From positions 12,987,647 to 13,051,646 of the forward strand of contig CM045988.1 of the NCBI GenBank assembly GCA_025175895.1: DNA of 64,000 nt. Reading direction: 5' to 3'. A program made the translations under genes and the position numbers. Of this stretch, positions 21,505-34,106 are shown in pieces. This DNA is from Wurfbainia villosa. Taxonomy: Eukaryota; Streptophyta; Magnoliopsida; Zingiberales; Zingiberaceae. The notes below the pieces were generated by a model. It ran no database searches. It had not been told where the DNA came from and saw only the letters and a program-made list of their open reading frames with translations. Numbering within the stretch: the first letter of the stretch is position 1; every line of letters starts with the position of its first letter.

Positions 21505-22644
21505 CCTAGCCAACATCTTTACCAATCTTCTCCCTGAAGTAGAATTTGCATCACTAAGGAGAGAACTTGGGATGTGCTTAGTTGAATAAAGGTGTAGGTT
21601 TGCATGATCCTATAGAAATCCTAGGATTTATATCTTTAAGCATCCCACAAAATACCTAAGAAACCATGATTTTTGTATTGAGTCACTTAAACAACATGTG
21701 AGATATTAGGAAGATGCACTTGGTTCATCATGTTTGTTATGATGTATTACTATGAATCAAAGTGCCATCTAGAGACATTAATCCTTCATTGAACCAATCA
21801 TTGGGAAGGTTTATGCACAACTAATGTGCATATTGCTCCAAGAATATGATTTGAAATTTCAAATAAAACATAATTTAAACTATGTTTATCAAACTTTGGA
21901 AAACAGTTTTCAAGTGGAATACAAAAGTGATACAAAGTTTGCAAAATTCTTAGAGTTTTTGCTAGGTTTCAAAATTGTATCATTTGTGAAATCTGGGAAA
22001 CATATATATTTTTAAATTATTTTTCCTTGATAGAAAATAACTTCAGAAATGTGTACACAAAATTTCGTGATTTTTCGATATTTTTAGAATTTTTGGTGCA
22101 TTTCTGAAGTTGGGCTGAAAAATCAGAAAAATGGCTTTCGGGCGTATCAGTCGACTGCATCAGAAACCAGTCGACTGATACACTGTATTTTCTGATAAAA
22201 AGCTCTATTTCCTGGATTTAAGTGTATCTTTGAATGTCCTAAAACTATGGTATGATAATCTTCAATATAAACAAGTTTTTAGGACTATTTGATGCAATGT
22301 TTTAGGGGGAGTTTAATAATATATATCTTTTCATCCCCAAACTTACATTGTTGGTGCAAAGTTAGGATTTAACCTTCAATCTTTTGTTAGGCTTTGCTCC
22401 ACAAGTTATTCATTCATCATGAACCATATCTTGGATTAAGGGGGAGCTTAATTTCAATTTTATACCTTAGTTCAAGATTGCAACAAATTTAATTCTTTCA
22501 TGAAATTTATGAATCCTTCTCTTTTTGATGTATGTCAAAGGGGGAGAAGGAATGTTTAAGTTAGAATTCATATTGGAAATATGATTATGTGCATGTGTTA
22601 AAGACCTAACTTAAATGATTGTCAAACATCAAAAAGGGGGAGAT
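21505..22644 (+). other. S 3' noncoding region and polypurine tract
   Basis: There is 1.1 kb without a credible ORF; no envelope-like gene is recognisable, although some SIRE relatives carry one here. AAGGGGGAG tracts recur at about 22440 and 22540 before the terminal tract (22630-22642). A CAGTCGACTG pair lies at 22147-22182. The corresponding region of element E (61560-62673, inverted) is clearly related. Confidence 0.75.
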
Positions 22645-22930
22645 TGTTGGTGCAACAATACCCCAAGCATTTATATGTTTTGATGTTTAGATAATCATCT
22701 AAGTTAGGCAATACTTTGTGATATAATTGTGAATATGTTTAAGTGACAGGAAAATCTAAGTATGAAGACTTGGTAAAGGCAAAGTCCAAGTATGATCTTA
22801 GCAAGAGAAGTCCAAGGAAAAGACTTGGCGGCAAAAGACCAAGCATGTAGTCTTGGCAGCGTAAAGTCCAAGCACACTTTGGCAAAGGGAAACCCAAGAC
22901 ATGATAAAACCGAAGGAAGCTCTTGGAAGC
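22645..22930 (+). repeat. S 3' LTR, part 1
   Basis: It begins TGTTGGTGCAACAATACCCC, matching the 5' LTR at 10419, and includes part of the CCAAG/CTTGG array. It is cut at 22930 by Copia-1, with GAAGC (22926-22930) duplicated at 32397-32401. Confidence 0.92.
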
Positions 22931-25118
22931 TGTTGGGTTTCCGGCACCGCGGCGTGTGTGTGTTCGATCATGTTTCGTAAACATGAGCACAGCGAAAGCA
23001 ATAAAAATAATAAATACTCCTATTTATTACAACACACACAACACACGCATGCTATTACAACAAGTGTAGACATAACCGTAAATTAAAATTGCAATAAAAG
23101 AAATTAAACTACGTTATACCTTCCGTATGACGTGTAGCGGGAACGGCATCAACCGGAACGATTCTCGTAAGAATCGTCTCTATCCGTATCCACGCCGAGC
23201 TCCTCGGGATGACTTCGCCAAGCCACGAGCTTCGTCTTCGTACGGGTTACTAGCCTCGTGTTGAAGACGATGTGATCGAGAGATGATCACGGTCCGAATC
23301 CAAATTCGGACCTAAAACAAGTCCTCAAGACTTGCTTCTCCGGAGAGGTATTCGTCAACCGATTGACGAATCCTTCGTCCTCCACCTCAGAGGATTACCG
23401 GAGATCAAATCCCCGGTATGTTATCCGCTGTCGGAGCACTAACCGTCGTCCAAACGACGCTCCGACGAGAGGAGAAGCTGTCGAAAACTGGACAGCTTTG
23501 GTGGAGGAAATAGCGCCGGCCTAAAGAAGAGATGGAGCCTCACCTTTACACCGAACCCAAGGGAGATCACCGGAGGGTCGCCGGAGGTCCACCGGCCGAA
23601 GCTTGGACGCCGGCAAGGAGATGGCGGCCACACAATGAAGTTGGGCGGCAGCCCTTGTTGTTGACGCCAACAACAAGGAGGATGGGTTGGGCGGCCACTT
23701 CATAATTAGGTTTAGGGTTAGGGTTTAATCCCTATTTTATAGAGAACTAATTCTCTTAATGGTTAATGGATCATATCCATAAAGCCCGTTAACCCGCTCC
23801 ATTAAGATAAGTTAAAATAAACCAAACCATGATGGTTTATTTTAAGTTAAAACGAACCGAACCAACTTTTGGTTCATTCGTTTAAAATAAACCAAACCCT
23901 TTGGTTTATTCTTATCCATTGGATTAGAACCAAACCATTTTGGTCCATCCATTATGTCTTCATAAGACACTGCCCATCCACGCTTCCATTGCGACTGAAA
24001 CAATTTCAAGCTTGCTTTATGTTTGGTCCAACCAAACATAGTTTCTCTCGGTCTGAGAATCCCATTCTCAAGCTCGTTTTAAATCCTTTGGATTACACTC
24101 GTTGTGCGTGTGACCAAATAGGTTCTCGGTTTATGTTGGCCGTCTATAATTAACCATTAATTATAGAACGATCATGAGTGGCACCTAGTAGTACATCATG
24201 ATCCCCAATTAACCAAAAGATCAGCGGTTGATCCAGAACTATTTCTGAAACCCTTCAGTAGCTCGAATGAATCGTGCCCCATTCCCTTCACTCATCTTAT
24301 ACCCACTTGGTTCAGGACATGGTCTATAGTGTCAGTCCCCACTAGGCTGACTACGTCACACCTAGCCCAAGTATCATTTCCTCGTCCTACGGATTCTAGT
24401 TACTCCACATGTATCGAAGAGTACCTTACTCTAAACATGTATTGCTTTGGCCAAAGACTTTAGTAACAATCCGACGAGAGGCCATGGGTATACATCTCCT
24501 CGCAAGGAGTGGTGAATCCTTTATAGGCTATTCAAACACCTTCGATCACTTCGACTTATACCCAATCATCCCGGGTCCACATCTCCTTAGAGATGTTTGC
24601 TTAAGATGTCAAAGCATAAGTTTCTATGATCAAGATGACTTGAATACCGCAAGTCAAAGGAATATCGCACTTAAGCCACAGTAAGAACTTCATTGACATA
24701 TCTATATATGCAGAGAACCATATGAAGTCTTACGGCTGGTCACTCCAATGAACTAGTTACCATAACTAGCATCCACGATCAACTCGGACATCACTATGTC
24801 TCGGCCCGGTGAGAATCACCGCTTGGATACACCAAGGAGTATACCTCTAGTCTCGAATTGATGGTGTCCAAATCCATCAATTCATCGACTAGGATAATTC
24901 CGATACATCACAATTACACATGTAGAGATACTCACTAGTTGTGATCCAATCACAAATTCTCTCATCTTTGTGAATCGTATCGTGGACATTGATAAATGAG
25001 TTTAAGATCCAATCAAATACATTAAACATGTATACTCAAATAGTGAATCTTCATTTATCATATAAATGGTTCATACATAAGGCGATTGCCTTAGGACATC
25101 TCTCATATATTACTAACA
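22931..25118 (-). repeat. Copia-1 3' LTR
   Basis: On the plus strand TGTTGGGTTTCCGGCACC to ATTACTAACA, 2,188 bp. A TATA box on the minus strand lies at about 23735-23744. A TTTAGGGTTAGGGTTTA run near 23708 is part of the LTR. Differences from the other LTR sit mostly at CAG/CTG sites (e.g. 24791-24815). Confidence 0.93.
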
Positions 25119-26908
25119 GACTCCCACTTGGCCTAATGCCAATCGCTACGGTATCCAATACCATAAGCCCCAACATGACCCTCAAACTTACTTTGAGGTA
25201 ATGCTTTAGTCAAAGGATCCGCTAAGTTCCTTTCAGTGGGAATTTTCTCGATTTGTATTTCATTCCTACTGATGATCTCTCTGATAAGATGATAGCGGCG
25301 AAGCACATGTTTGGATCATTGATGAGACCACATCAAGTTCATAGATGAACTACTTGATCCAAACCGCTTCCTTTCTTTGCTTCAGCAACGATTCTCGCCT
25401 TAGTGGCAGAATCCGCTATAGTGTCAAGCTTGGAACCTTTCCAACTTATTGCGCCTCCATTCTAGGTGAATACATACCCAGACTAAGACATGGAATCATC
25501 CTTGTCTGTCTGGAGCTGGCATTCGTATACCCACGTATCACCATGTACCCTTCTCCAGATATTAGGAACGCATCCTTAGTTCTTCTCAAGCACTTAAGGA
25601 TCGTCTTAACAACCACCCAATGATCCATTCCTGGATCAGACTGGTATCTGCTCGTGACACTCAGAGCGTACGATACATCGGGCCTTGTACATAACATAAC
25701 ATACATGATAGATCCTATTGCATAGGGAATCTTACTCATGCAAATCCTCTCGTCTTCTGTGCGCGGACACATAGACTTCGAAAGGTGTACCCCATGCCTG
25801 ATGGGTAAGAAACCTTTCTTGGATTCCGACATGCTAAACCTCTTTAGCACTCGGTCTATATATGTAGACTGCGAAAGACCAAGCAACCGTTTCGATCTAT
25901 CTCTATAGATCTTAATCCCGAGGATGTAGGTTGCTTCTCCCAGGTCTTTCATGGAGAATGTCTTGGATAACCAAACCTTCACTGACTGTAAGATTGAAAC
26001 ATCGTTTCCTATAAGTAGTATGTCATCGACATACAATACTAGGAATACGACTGCACTCCCACTAACCTTCTTGTACACACAAGGTTCGTCTGGATTTTGT
26101 GAGAAATCAAACTTTTTGATTGTCTCATCAAAACGGATATTCCAGCTCCTGGATGCTTGCTTCAATCCATAAATGGATCGTCGCAATTTGCATACTTTGG
26201 TTTTATCAGCGATGTGAAACCCTCAGGTTGTATCATATACACGTCCTCGAGCAGGTTTCCATTAAGGAAAGCTGTTTTCACATCCATCTGCCATATCTCA
26301 TAATCATAATGAGCCGCTATGGCCAGGAGCATCCGAATGGATTTAAGCATAGCTACAGGAGAATAGGTTTCGTCATAATCAACACCTTGTTTTTGACGAT
26401 ATCCTTTCGCCACCAATCTAGCCTTATAGGTAATCACATTACCATCCATGTCGGTTTTCTTCTTGAAAACCCACTTGCACCCTATAGGCTTTATGCCTTC
26501 AGGTGGGTCAACCAAGTTCCAAACTTGGTTTTCGTACATGGAATCCATTTCCGACTTCATGGCATCAAGCCACTTATCCCTTTCTGAACTTGTCAGCACT
26601 TCTTCATAACTGGTAGGCTCCTCATCATCAATGAGTAACACATCCTTCGATTCACTTACGAGAAATCTATATCTCTCAGGAATGTTGCGTGTTCTACCAG
26701 ATCTACGAAGATGTGGTGTTACAATAGGTCCAGCCGATTGCTCATCACTATGAGTTGTCGGCTGTTGTGCTTCACCAGGTATCTCATTAATGTCTATTTG
26801 AGTCTCTCGAGCCTCCTCAAGCTCGACGACACTCCCACTGTTTTCTTGCAAGAGAAACTCTTTCTCTAGAAACACAGCATGCCTTGAAACAAACACCTTT
26901 TGTTCCAC
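25119..26908 (-). pseudogene. Copia-1 pol: reverse transcriptase and RNase H
   Basis: The RT N-terminal half lies in one frame (26908 down to about 26209: SGRTRNIPERY, QVWNLVDPPEGIKPIG, QMDVKTAFLNGN). A single missing base near 26209, compared with Copia-2, shifts to a second frame (26186 to 25446) with SIYGLKQASRSWNIRF and YVDDILLIG (about 26016-26033). RNase H (25446 to about 25180) is in pieces, with remnants of EAAKEAVWIK and ADPLTKALP. It would have made element cDNA. Confidence 0.9.
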
Positions 26909-28020
26909 AGGATGATAGAATTGGTAACCCCTTGTTTCCTTAGGGTATCCAATAAATAGACATTTATCGGACTTAGCATCCGGTTTATACGTCTGATCGC
27001 TTCACATAAGCGGGACAACCCCATATCTTCAAGTAAGATACATGAGGTTTCTTACCATTCCATATCTCATATGGAGTAGTTGAGACTACCTTGGTAGGCA
27101 TTCTGTTTAACAAGTAAACATGCCCAAAGGACTTGGGAAGAGTCGCATGATTCATCATTGACTGACCATGTCCAACAAGGTCGATTCGCCTCTCGGATAC
27201 ACCATTATCTTTGTGGTGTATAGGGCGGAGTCCATTGAGACAATATGCCATTGTCTCTTAGATAATCAAGAAACTCTTGACTTAAGTATTCACCACCTCG
27301 ATCCGATCGAAGTATTTTAATACTCTTGTCATTTTGTTTCTCTACTTCATTTCTGAATTCTTTGAACCTTTCAAAGGCTTCAGACTTGTGTTTCATCAAG
27401 AACACATACCCAAACCGTGAGTGATCATCGGTGAAGGTAATGAAGTAGCTATAGCCTCCTAGTGCTTGAGTTGACATAGGTCCACATACATCAGTATCTA
27501 CTAAACCTAGTAACTCTCCCACTCGTTCACCTTTTCCGGTAAAAGGTAACTTAGTCATCTTGCCTTTTAAGCATGATTCGCATGTATCGTATGAATCCAA
27601 TTCAAACGATTCCAGAATTCCACATCGGTGTAATTCGGACATGCGTTTCTTGCTTATATGGCCAAGACGACAATGCCACATATAGGAGTCTATGTGATTA
27701 TCCTTTAGAGCACGCGTGTTTCTCGCTTCGATATTGAAAATGTCACTGGATACGTCCAACGTATAAATGCCATTACTCAAAGTTCCAGTTCCATAAAGTA
27801 CGCCATTCAAAGTTATATAACAACAATTGTTACTAAACGTTAAATGGAAACCATTTCTATTTAAGCAGGAAATAGAAATGTTCTTTATTAGAGAAGGAAC
27901 ATAATAGCAATTGTCCGATTCTAAGACTAGTCCACTAGGAGCTTCAAAGAATAAGTTCGATGGCGAGTGCGGCAACCTTTGCTCCATTGCCAACTCGCAA
28001 ATTTGACTCCCCTCCGACAA
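26909..28020 (-). pseudogene. Copia-1 pol: integrase (and protease end)
   Basis: The frame from 28020 begins within the protease tail (SGLVLESDNCYYVPSLIKN) and contains the zinc domain WHCRLGHISKKRM...CESCLKG, then the core with DVCGPMSTQALGGY, DDHSRFG and RSDRGGEYLS. It stops at 27205 after WTPPYTPQR because of an inserted base in the segment that normally reads PQRNGVSERR. The remaining core and C-terminal part continue shifted to about 26909. The same insertion is present in Copia-2 (about 46430). Confidence 0.9.
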
Positions 28021-28960
28021 GTCTTCTTCTATTCCTTAGCCCCTGTATGTCATTACATATATGAGCCACACCGATTATCCAATACCCAAGTGTCTAAGGA
28101 AATAGAATGACAATCAATAACGAAGATACGAAGAGGATGGGGCATCGGATGCCTTCTTCTTCTTCATGGACTCAAGATAAATCTTGCACTTTCTTGCTAG
28201 TGGCCTTCCTTGCCATAATGATGGCAAGTGCCCTTTATGCTAGTTCCGCCTTCTTTGCCTTTTTTTCTTTCCTTTCTTCTGTTCTTTTGCCTTCCTCTTA
28301 GAACCTTTCTTTGAGGAATCAACTAACAGAACCGCCTTCTCCTCATGCTTCACAGAAGGCTCCACAGTCTTCAGCATATTGAGGAGCTCTGGAATGGTGG
28401 ATTCAAATTTGTTCATCCGATAGTTCATCACAAATTGCGAGAAACTCTTGGGCAAACAATGCAGAATTAAGTCAATACTTAACTCATGATCCATCACAAA
28501 ACCGAGGGTAGCTAGTCAGCTCGATGTACCCGTTCATCTTTAGCACAAATCGCATTACCGAACCTTCTTGCATCTTCGTGGTGAAGAGGAGCCTAGAGAC
28601 CTCGAACCTTCGGATCTCGCTCGAACAACTCATGAAGATGGAAGACCATAGTGTTAGCATCCATATGCTCATGCTGCTTCTGCAGCTCAGGTACCATCGC
28701 CGCTAGCATGATGCAACTCGCCAGCTCAGAATCTGCCACATGCTTCTGATAGACCAACATTTTGTCCGAGTTGCATCGCCCTTAGACGGCCAGAAGAGGC
28801 TCTTCAAGGACATATGCAAGCTTTTCCGCCTTGAGAACAATTCTCGTGTTTCTAAGCCACCCGAAGTTAGGCCCTTGTTCAATCCAAAATAGTGCCAAAT
28901 TCAAAGACGCATGATCAATTTATTGACCTAGAAATACAAAACGAGCATATATGAGAAAAT
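28021..28960 (-). pseudogene. Copia-1 gag and protease start, degenerate
   Basis: From about 28930 leftwards the copia gag of Angela type is readable in fragments: GWLRNTRIVLKAEKLAYVL, QKHVADSELASCIMLAAM, HEHMDANTM, then 28497-28240 with DLILHCLPKSFSQFVMNY and a Lys-rich tail. The zinc knuckle near 28190-28230 reads C-H-H-Y-G-K-E-G-H, with Tyr where the second zinc-binding Cys belongs. Several stops and shifts break it. The protease region (28020-28110) is too damaged to outline. Confidence 0.82.
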
Positions 28961-30190
28961 GATTTTTAAATGCATCAATATACATTTATAAATCCCATTC
29001 ATTTTTCGAATTTCAAAAACCCCAAAATCACTTCGGGAGATCGTAGGTCCATCTCCGAATGGGTTGATATCCATCATAGTTATGAATAACCTTGGAGAGA
29101 GTCCAACAAGCCATTCATAGCTACGACGGTAGGTATCATCTATACCGATTGCATATCACGTATATGCAACTATCACAATGTGCTATCAACTAATTGAATG
29201 TTCACACATACATTGGGTTGTTAACACATTAACAAGTATGCATCTTATGCATAGCACCCAACTTCACCTCCCTTAACATCGACCTTGGAGAGAGTCCAAC
29301 AAGCCGATGCTCCAGGTTAAAGCCAACCCATTAATCAAGAATAGTTTTAATATGGTTAGAGCGCATTCAACCAATTAGCCCAGCTTGGAGAGAGTCCAAC
29401 AACCAAAGCTAACGATTGACCTCTGACTCTTACCATATTAGTATTAAACTAGTCCATGGTTTGAACATGTTCGGGTTCGAGCCGGGCTTGGAGAGAGTCC
29501 AACAACCCAAACAAGAAACGGAACTCTGGTTTAAACCATATTAATGGAAGGTGTAGGCTTTAATATTGTTTAAAGGTTTTTATGTCTCATCCTCTTTGCA
29601 TGCAAATAACTATTATCTACATGGCATGGCATACATGGCATACATCTACATGTCACGACACGCATGGCATTATGTTATGCATCTAATGCAATTACATGTC
29701 ATACAATTATGTCATGTTCAATATTTCCTTATATGTCATAACTATTTATGGAAATAAAATATGTTTAAGATTTGATTCTCCAAATCAAATCATAATTAAA
29801 TTAGGAAACAAATTTCCAAATCTAATCACATATTTTATTCATGGAATTATTTGATTAAGGAAAATCTATTTAGGAAACCAATTTCCTAAATCTTCAAAAC
29901 TACTTATGGAAATAAAATATTTTAAAGATTTGATTTCCCAAATCAAATCAAGATTAAATTAGGAAACAAATTTCCAGAATCTAATCAAATATTTTATTTA
30001 TGGAAAATATCAATTTCCATAAATACTTCAACTTTCCAAAAGTGGAAGATTTCCATAAATACTTCTAGACTTTCCAAAATTGAAAAATTTCCATAAATAC
30101 TTCTAAATTTCCAAAATTAGAAAATTTCCAGAAATACATTATGACTATCGCAAAACTAATTTTACGATTATGTCGAAACACAACCTGGGC
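28961..30190 (-). other. Copia-1 leader with four interspersed 19-bp repeats
   Basis: Untranslated leader of 1.2 kb. On the coding strand TTGTTGGACTCTCTCCAAG occurs four times (plus-strand positions about 29093, 29284, 29385 and 29488), separated by about 100-190 bp of unrelated sequence. The 5' part (29560-30150) is AT-rich with repeated TTTCCATAAAT/AAATATTT words and CATGGCAT repeats. No gene is seen. Confidence 0.75.
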
Positions 30191-30202
30191 TCTGATACCA
30201 CT
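30191..30202 (-). other. Copia-1 primer binding site
   Basis: Plus strand GCTCTGATACCA, complement TGGTATCAGAGC, matching initiator tRNA-Met, one base from the LTR at 30204. Confidence 0.93.
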
Positions 30203-30203
30203 G

Positions 30204-32396
30204 TTGGGTTTCCGGCACCGCGGCGTGTGTGTGTTCGATCATGTTTCGTAAACATGAGCACAGCGGAAGCAATAAAATAATAAATACTCCTATTTATTAC
30301 AACACACACAACACACGCATGCTATTACAACAAGTGTAGACATAACCGTAAATTAAAATTGCAATAAAAGGAAATTAAACTACGTTATACCTTCCGTATG
30401 ACGTGTAGCGGGAACGGCATCAACCGGAACGATCCTCGTAAGAATCGTCTCTATCCGTATCCACGCCGAGCTCCTCGGGATGACTTCGCCAAGCCACGAG
30501 CTTCGTCTTCGTACGGGTTACTAGCCTCGTGTTGAAGACGGCGTGATCGAGAGATGATCACGGTCCGAATCCAAATTCGGACCTAAAAACAAGTACTCAA
30601 GACTTGCTTCTCCGGAGAGGTATTCGACAACCGATTCACGAATACTTCGTACTCCACATCAGAGGATTACCGGAGATCAAATCCCCGGTATGTTAGCCGC
30701 TGTCGGAGCACTAACCGTCGTCCAAACGACGCTCCGACGAGAGGAGAAGAAGCTGTCCAGAAAACTGGACAGCTTTGGTGGAGGAAATAGGCGCCGGCTA
30801 AAGAAGAGATGGAGCCTCACCTTTACACCGAACCCAAGGCAGATCACCGGAGGGTCGCCGGAGGTCCACCGGCCGAACCTAGGACGCCGGCAAGGAGATG
30901 GCGGCCACACAATGAAGTTGGGCGGCTTTACTGTTGACGCCAACAACAAGGAGGATGGGTTGGGCGGCCACTTCATAATTAGGTTTAGGGTTAGGGTTTA
31001 ATCCCTATTTTATAGAGAACTAATTCTCTTAATGGTTAATGGATCATATCCATAAAGCCCGTTAACCCGCTCCATTAAGATAAGTTAAAATAAACCAAAC
31101 CATGATGGTTTATTTTAAGTTAAAACGAACGAACCAACTTTTGGTTCATTCGTTTAAAATAAACCAAACCCTTTGGTTTATTCTTATCCATTGGATTAGA
31201 ACCAAACCATTTTGGTCCATCCATTATGTCTTCATAAGACACGGCCCATCCACGCTTCCATTGCGACTGAAACAATTTCATGCTTGCTTTATGTTTGGTC
31301 CAACCAAACATAGTTTCTCTCGGTCTGAGAATCCCATTCTCAAGCTCGTTTTAAATCCTTTGGATTACACTCGTTGTGCGTGTGACCAAATAGGTTCTCG
31401 GTTTATGTTGGTCGTCTATAATTAACCATTAATTATAGAACGATCATGAGTGGCACCTAGTAGTACATCATGATCCCCAATTAACCGAAAAGATCAACGG
31501 TTGATCCAGAACTATTTACGAAACCCTTGATGTCGAATGAATCGTGCCCCATTCCCTTCACTCATCTTATACCCACTTGGTTGGGACATGGTCTATAGTG
31601 TCGATCCCCACTAGGTGACTTCACACCTAGCCCAAGTATCATTTCCTCGTCCTCTACAGTTCTAGTTACTCCACATGTATCGAAGAGTACCTTACTCTAA
31701 ACATGTAATTGCTTTGGCCAAAGACTTTAGTAACAATCCGACGAGAGGCCATGGGTATACATCTCCTCGCAAGGAGTGGTGAATCCTTTATAGGCTATTC
31801 AAACACCTTCGATCACTTCGACTTATACCCAATCATCCCGGGTCCACATCTCCTTAGAGATGCTTGCTTAAGATGTCAAAGCATAAGTCTCCATGATCAA
31901 GATGACTTGAATACCGCAAGTCAAAGGAACATCGCACTTAAGCCACAGGAAGAACTTCATTGACATATCTATATATGCAGAGAACCATATGAAGTCTTAC
32001 GGCTGGTCACTCCAATGAACTAGTTACCATAACTAGCATCCACGATCAACTCCGGACATCACTATGTCTCCAGCCAGTGAGAATCAGCTGCTTGGATACA
32101 CCAAGGAGTATACCTCGTGCTAGTCTCGACAGAATTGATGGTGTCCAAATCCATCAATTCATCGACTAGGGATAATTCCGATACATCACAATTACACATG
32201 TAGAGATACTCACTAGTTGTGATCCAATCACAAATTCTCTCATGCTGTGAATCGTATCGTGGACATTCAGTAAATGAGTTTAAGATCCAATCAAATACAT
32301 TAAACATGTATACTCAAATAGTGAATCTTCATTTATCATATAAATGGTTCATACATAAGGCGATTGCCTTAGGACATCTCTCATATATTACTAACA
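30204..32396 (-). repeat. Copia-1 5' LTR
   Basis: TGTTGGGTTTCCGGCACC to ATTACTAACA, 2,193 bp, closely matching 22931-25118. Localised losses at CAG/CTG sites occur, e.g. 31581-31620 where TTCAGGACATGG and GTCAGTCCCC of the other copy read TTGGGACATGG and GTCGATCCCC. Confidence 0.93.
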
Positions 32397-32401
32397 GAAG
32401 C

Positions 32402-33185
32402 AAAGCGCAAAGGATGAACAAGTCGCGGACTCGGAGGGATCATGGAGGTACAAGGCTTAAGGAAGAGCTAGAAGGTTGAGTCTAGGTCTAGGGAGTAAAT
32501 TCAAGTATGAAATATTCATACTTGATGAGTATCAGTCGACTGTTAGAGTGCTCGACTAAGTCGGTAAAGTCGCGATTTGCCTTATCATGGCCCGATCGCC
32601 TATCGATCGATCGGGCTCGATCGACATGGCAGAATGGAGTCTCACTCAACGCGCCGTGATCACTCGGCGATCACTCCATCACCAACTAATGCATGGATCG
32701 GTCGATGATGTGTCATTGGATGATGGATTATGAATCCCTGAATCATTCGTAGTTAACATGGCCGATGTTGATCACATCGATCAAACATGGGAAAAACAGC
32801 CCTCTCTCTATAAAAAGAGGGCTTGTGGTGGTTGAGAGGGTTAATGCTTACTTTCTGATCATCCTTTCAAGCCTCCATGAATTTTTCAAGCTTTCTAGTG
32901 TTTTAATTCCCCTCCTCCTCTCTAAAATTTATCTTCATCCTTTGTAAGAAGAGGAGGGTTGTTGTAAAAAGAAAGCTTCATAGTAAGATTGCTTAGGGTT
33001 GATCCACCTTAAGGATTGTCGTAGAGTATGAGCGTTATCTCCGAACCACGTAAAGGATTTGTGTTAGCATTGTGTTTTTATTTCCTTTACTATTATTTTT
33101 TTTGTTTGTGCTTCCGCTAATCTTTTTATAGAAACGAAAACAAGTTATTCACCCCCCCCCCCTCTAGCTTCCAATGATCACCTAC
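32402..33185 (+). repeat. S 3' LTR, part 2
   Basis: It resumes the S LTR after Copia-1, includes a TATA box at 32809-32817 and the poly-C/CTCTAG motif near 33152, and ends CACCTAC at 33185. The segment 32540-32740 is scrambled at palindrome sites relative to the S 5' LTR and other LTRs. Confidence 0.88.
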
Positions 33186-33979
33186 TTGGTTATTAGAAAT
33201 GGCCTAGCGAATGCGCAGTGATGATGATGCTTTGATCGATCGGCCCGATATGTCGGGAAGTCGACTGATGGTCGGGTTTTCGAGAACAAAATATTTCTGA
33301 GTCGACTATTAGGGTTTGATAGTTGAGTGATGACTCGATCAGTCGACTGATGGGCATGATCAATCGACTGATGGTCTATCCATTGGAACTTATCCAACGT
33401 GGCTCGGGCCATTGTGAGACAATGGCTACAGGAGCAGTCGACTGATGGTCTCGATCAATCGATTGCTAGGCGAAATCAAGCCCAAATGCAGGTTATAAAA
33501 GCAGCTCGTGGAGAAGGATTTGGCTAAAGTTTCTTGAGGCGATTTGGAGGATATTTGCTGTTGCAATCCAGACCTTCAAGGTTATTCTCAAGCAAGGAAT
33601 CAAAGATCTTTTGTAAAGTATTTTTCTTTACTTGTATTGTATTTCATATTTGTATTTGCTTGCATTTGTTGTATTACTTTGTGTAATCTCTTGTACGAGG
33701 TTTCTCCACCTCCGACGTGTTGTCGAGAAAGAGTATTACTAATTAGTGGTGTTGGTTGCATCGCTAGAGCTCATTTGAGCTCAATCCATGGAGTAAGAAC
33801 CTTGAGATTCCAAACCACATTACATCCTTGTGTATTTGTGTTTGTCTTCATTTTTGTTATTGCTATTATATATATTCTGTTGCGCATAACAAGCTTTGTA
33901 GAGGCGAACACAAACGAATTTCATTGACGTACAAAATGCTATTCACCCCCCCCCTCTAGCGAACATCACGGTCCCATCA
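33186..33979 (+). repeat. D-type solo LTR G, part 2
   Basis: It continues LTR G with several CAGTCGACTG copies (33260-33450), a TATAAAAG near 33496 and the LTR-end motif TATTCACCCCCCCCCTCTAG near 33940, ending CCCATCA. ACTCA follows (33980-33984). Confidence 0.85.
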
Positions 33980-33984
33980 ACTCA

Positions 33985-34106
33985 TGTGTCATTCACTAAG
34001 TCCTGCATAACTTAAACACACACATCAAACCACATAAACATCCTAACTTAAATCCTTTGCCACACACATCAAAACCAAGATCATACTTGGGTTGATTGCC
34101 CTAACA
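33985..34106 (-). repeat. B-family left LTR, part 2
   Basis: It matches the end of the B right LTR (56790-56915): TGTGTCATTCACTAAGTCC through to GCCCTAACA. It adjoins the inverted polypurine tract at 34107. Confidence 0.9.

Larger units (their letters stand above)
22931..32396 (-). mobile_element. Angela-lineage Copia element, Copia-1
   Basis: Complete insertion, minus strand: 3' LTR 22931-25118, polypurine tract from 25119, pol, gag, leader, primer site 30191-30202 and 5' LTR 30204-32396. The perfect duplication GAAGC flanks it. RT reads QMDVKTAFLNGNL and YVDDILLIG, and QVWNLVDPPEG, close to barley BARE-1/Angela. All coding parts carry frameshifts or stops, so it is dead as sequenced. Copia-2 is the same family in opposite orientation. 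Confidence 0.95.
10419..33185 (+). mobile_element. SIRE/Maximus Copia element S, formerly autonomous
   Basis: The parts are 5' LTR 10419-11656, primer site 11659-11670, gag 11711-12922 + 18060-18470, protease to RNase H 18471-21504, a long 3' noncoding region and a 3' LTR at 22645-22930 + 32402-33185. RT has YVDDIIFGS and gag has one CCHC knuckle, placing it with SIRE/Maximus. TRG-A interrupts gag and Copia-1 interrupts the 3' LTR. It lies in solo LTR G. The left flank is GACTG, but the right junction CCTAC|TTGG lacks the expected terminal A and a GACTG copy, apparently a six-base loss. Confidence 0.88.

Noticed and set aside
21505..22644. Search for an envelope-like gene downstream of S RNase H, as in some SIRE relatives
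   Set aside because: The longest frame here is 63 codons (21824-22015), with no signal peptide or transmembrane pattern; region treated as noncoding.
23700..23730. TTTAGGGTTAGGGTTTA, similar to the plant telomere repeat (again near 30985)
   Set aside because: Only two to three imperfect units at the same place in both LTRs of Copia-1; it is ordinary LTR leader sequence, not an interstitial telomere.
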